From a bacterium (GTDB taxonomy: Bacteria > Planctomycetota > UBA1135 > GCA-002686595): a stretch of DNA of 32,936 nt. Where the stretch lies: the NCBI GenBank assembly GCA_024226735.1, contig JAAELL010000183.1, positions 1 through 32,936 of the forward strand, written 5' to 3'. Both the position numbers and the translations under genes were made by a program. The first letter of the stretch is position 1. Each line of letters starts with the position of its first letter. The notes under the pieces were generated by a model. The model did no database searches. It saw nothing but the letters and a program-made list of their open reading frames with translations, and was not told the origin of the DNA. Positions 31,364-32,936 of the stretch are shown piece after piece.

Positions 31364-31639
31364 ATGAGCGAGAACATCATGAACGCCCCCCACGGCATGA
31401 ATCTGGTCGTGGAGACCAGGGGCGGAATCGTCTACATCGGTCGCTTCGACGAGTCCAACGGCTTCGAGGTCCTGATGCACGACTGCGGCATCTGGGAGCC
31501 GAAGGAAGACGAGGACGCCGACCACTGGATCCGCGAGACGGCCACGTACGGCGTCGACGTCAAGCAGCGTGATCTCAAGTTCCCCTCCGCCGAAGTCGTG
31601 CGCTGGCGCGCGCTCGGCGACATCGAGAAGCTGAAGTAG
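31364..31639 (+). CDS. Small conserved-looking protein between two SGNH-like genes
   Basis: 91 residues (MSENIMNAPHGMNLVVETR…), without signal peptide or membrane segment. A block GGIVYIGRFDESNGFEVL then HDCGIWEPKEDEDADHW suggests a small beta-rich fold; one Cys. GAGGTAAG lies about 12 bases upstream of the ATG. No family recognised. Gaps of 17 and 5 bp to the flanking genes indicate co-transcription with both SGNH-like genes. Codon use and the defined start support a real gene. Confidence 0.75.
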   Translation: MSENIMNAPHGMNLVVETRGGIVYIGRFDESNGFEVLMHDCGIWEPKEDEDADHWIRETATYGVDVKQRDLKFPSAEVVRWRALGDIEKLK

Positions 31640-31644
31640 ACGCG

Positions 31645-32775
31645 ATGCCCGGTGGACAGCCCGGTGGACTGCGCGGCGGGCGGAGGGTGCTGGCGATCCT
31701 CGGCAGCATGTTCTTCCTGTGGCTCCTCGTCTTCGAGGTGCTCCTGCGAGTGCTGCCGATCCCGGCCTTCGAACGTTCGGAGCTGCAGCCCGCGTTCCTG
31801 TCGACGCAGTCGAGCTTCAACGCCACGGGCCATCCCTACCAGGCTTTCACCCCGACCCCCGGCTGGAAGAGCGCTCCCGGAAAGCCCCACGTCCGCACGC
31901 ACAACGTCCACGGGTATCGTGGCCCCCTCGTCGCCAAGGAGAAGCCCGCGGACGTCTACCGCATCGTGTGCCTGGGAGGCTCGAGCACGTACGGGCACAC
32001 GCCGAGCTCCGACGAGACGACGTGGCCCGCGCAGCTGCAGAACTACCTGAACGCGGAGCAGTCGGGCAAGCGCGTCGAAGTGATCAACGGCGGTTTCTCG
32101 GGCTACTCGACCCACGAGAGCCTGCCGAACCTCGCGTTCCGGATGATCGACTACGCGCCGGACCTCGTGATCGTCTACCACACGATCAACGACATGCGTT
32201 GCGCGCTGTACGGCGAACCGAAGGGCGACAACACGCACTGGCGCGCGGTCTGGCCCATCTACAACCCGACGCCCGTCGAACGCGCGCTCGAGAAGAGCAT
32301 GACGTACCTGATCTTCCGCCGCTACTTCACCAGCTACATCAGCGACATGGGTGACCAGGGCGTGTGGGGCATCGTCGGCTACGACCCCGACGCCGAGGAC
32401 ATGTACGCCGTGGACCAGCGGTCGCCCGTCGGGTTCCGCAACTTCCAGCGCAACCTCGTGTCGATCCAGGCGCTGGCCAGCGCACACGGGGCGCAGACCA
32501 TGTTCGCCACGCAGGGTTGCGACCGTTCCGACATCGGTGCGGAATCGCGAGACACGCAGTGGGCTGCCATGGATGAGATGGAGCGCATCCTGCGCTCGGT
32601 CGCGGGCGAGCGGAAACAGCCCTTCGTCGATGGGCGCGAAGCCCTGGAGAGCACAGCCGCCAAGGAGGGGCGCGACGTGATCTTCACCAACGAGGTGCAC
32701 CTGACCGACCGCGGCTGCGAGGTCCTCGCGCGCGCCTTCGCCGACAAGATCCTCGGCGATGCGATGATCAAGTAG
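31645..32775 (+). CDS. Membrane-anchored SGNH/GDSL hydrolase-like protein 2
   Basis: 376 residues, paralogous to the protein at 30195-31346. A membrane segment (VLAILGSMFFLWLLVFEVLL, about 15-34) precedes the soluble domain. Blocks: GGSSTYGHTP (111-120), EVINGGFSGYSTHESL (~145-160), VYHTINDMR (~175-187) and NEVHLTDRG (~350-358). The same acyl-handling role on cell-surface glycans is inferred. Start ATG 31645 is 5 bp after the preceding stop. The pair probably arose by tandem duplication, later diverging. Confidence 0.87.
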   Translation: MPGGQPGGLRGGRRVLAILGSMFFLWLLVFEVLLRVLPIPAFERSELQPAFLSTQSSFNATGHPYQAFTPTPGWKSAPGKPHVRTHNVHGYRGPLVAKEKPADVYRIVCLGGSSTYGHTPSSDETTWPAQLQNYLNAEQSGKRVEVINGGFSGYSTHESLPNLAFRMIDYAPDLVIVYHTINDMRCALYGEPKGDNTHWRAVWPIYNPTPVERALEKSMTYLIFRRYFTSYISDMGDQGVWGIVGYDPDAEDMYAVDQRSPVGFRNFQRNLVSIQALASAHGAQTMFATQGCDRSDIGAESRDTQWAAMDEMERILRSVAGERKQPFVDGREALESTAAKEGRDVIFTNEVHLTDRGCEVLARAFADKILGDAMIK

Positions 32776-32829
32776 CGCCTGGGGATTGCGCGGGCTCGGT
32801 ACTACCCTAGTGGTGTGATTCACTCTTGT
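32776..32829. other. Short intergenic stretch before the terminal repeat
   Basis: 54 bp after the last gene with nothing distinctive except an imperfect ACTACC…GTGGT pair. No terminator seen. Confidence 0.4.
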
Positions 32830-32936
32830 GCGGCATTTTGGTCGGTGCGTACGCGTTCGCTGCAAGGCGCAGCGACGACGCGACTTCGCTGCAAGTCTCG
32901 GAGGAGGCGCAACGCAGCAGCGGGCGGGTACGGGCC
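32830..32936. repeat. Left part of a probable large stem-loop intergenic repeat, cut by the window end
   Basis: The stretch starts GCGGCATTTTGGTCGGTGCG and contains two nested hairpins: CGCTGC-AAGGC-GCAGCG (32858-32874) and GACTT-CGCTGC-AAGTC (32882-32897), with TTCGCTGCAAG occurring twice. The final bases GGGTACGGGCC are partly complementary to the opening GGTCGGTGC region, so the far arm should continue past the window edge. The pattern resembles intergenic repeats with a GCATTTTGG start seen in other genomes (recollection, not checked). Confidence 0.5.

Overview
The window comes from a high-GC bacterium, most probably a planctomycete or a close relative in the PVC group. I base this on gene content: a PVC-type membrane-bound dehydrogenase with HEAT-like repeats and a heme c site, multi-domain DUF1080 proteins (one fused to ThuA), a TPR-sulfotransferase, many secreted proteins with N-terminal signals, and a recurring C-terminal module of about 130 residues on large secreted proteins. 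This is protein-family recognition only; no rRNA or tRNA gene is visible.

Layout. 1-3394: two tandem secreted paralogs of unknown function (the first cut by the window edge). The first ends in an unusual structured element, the second in a normal Rho-independent terminator. 3539-7569: class I fructose-1,6-bisphosphatase; a truncated M1-peptidase N-terminus; a stand-alone 5'-3' exonuclease; and, divergent from it across a perfect 16-bp inverted repeat, a FetAB-type ABC transporter. 7531-14238: TPR-sulfotransferase; a two-gene operon of a cytochrome c protein and a propeller/double-DUF1080 protein; a secreted cyanophycinase-like S51 protein. 14246-16657: an NsrR-like operon (diheme cytochrome protein, small membrane protein, NsrR) with two candidate NsrR boxes upstream. 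16706-23023: secreted PHP phosphoesterase; ThuA-DUF1080 fusion; PVC dehydrogenase. 23078-25150: an orphan C-terminal fragment, a divergent MNIO (DUF692) enzyme with a small coupled partner, a G-run tandem array and a second copy of the structured element. 25148-28887: unknown secreted 607-residue protein, pterin dehydratase and HD protein coupled by a GTGA overlap, and an ATLF-like metallopeptidase. 28888-32775: a second orphan C-terminal fragment, ilvE, and a tight operon of two paralogous SGNH-like membrane proteins around a small conserved protein. The window ends inside a probable large stem-loop repeat.

How the genes fit together. The secreted cytochrome/propeller/DUF1080/ThuA/PVC-dehydrogenase proteins fit periplasmic oxidation and cleavage of sugars through 3-keto intermediates, with electrons passed to c-type hemes. 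NsrR and its boxes suggest a nitric-oxide-controlled cytochrome.

The most novel observation is the composite element seen at 1231-1460 (+) and 24903-25150 (-). Each copy begins at the TAG stop codon of a secreted-protein gene, which lies inside a long hairpin. A second hairpin with a 3-nt loop and a third with a TGAC loop follow, both with compensatory base changes between copies, and then a tandem array of G-runs on the transcript strand. It lacks a U-tract and does not look like an ordinary terminator.
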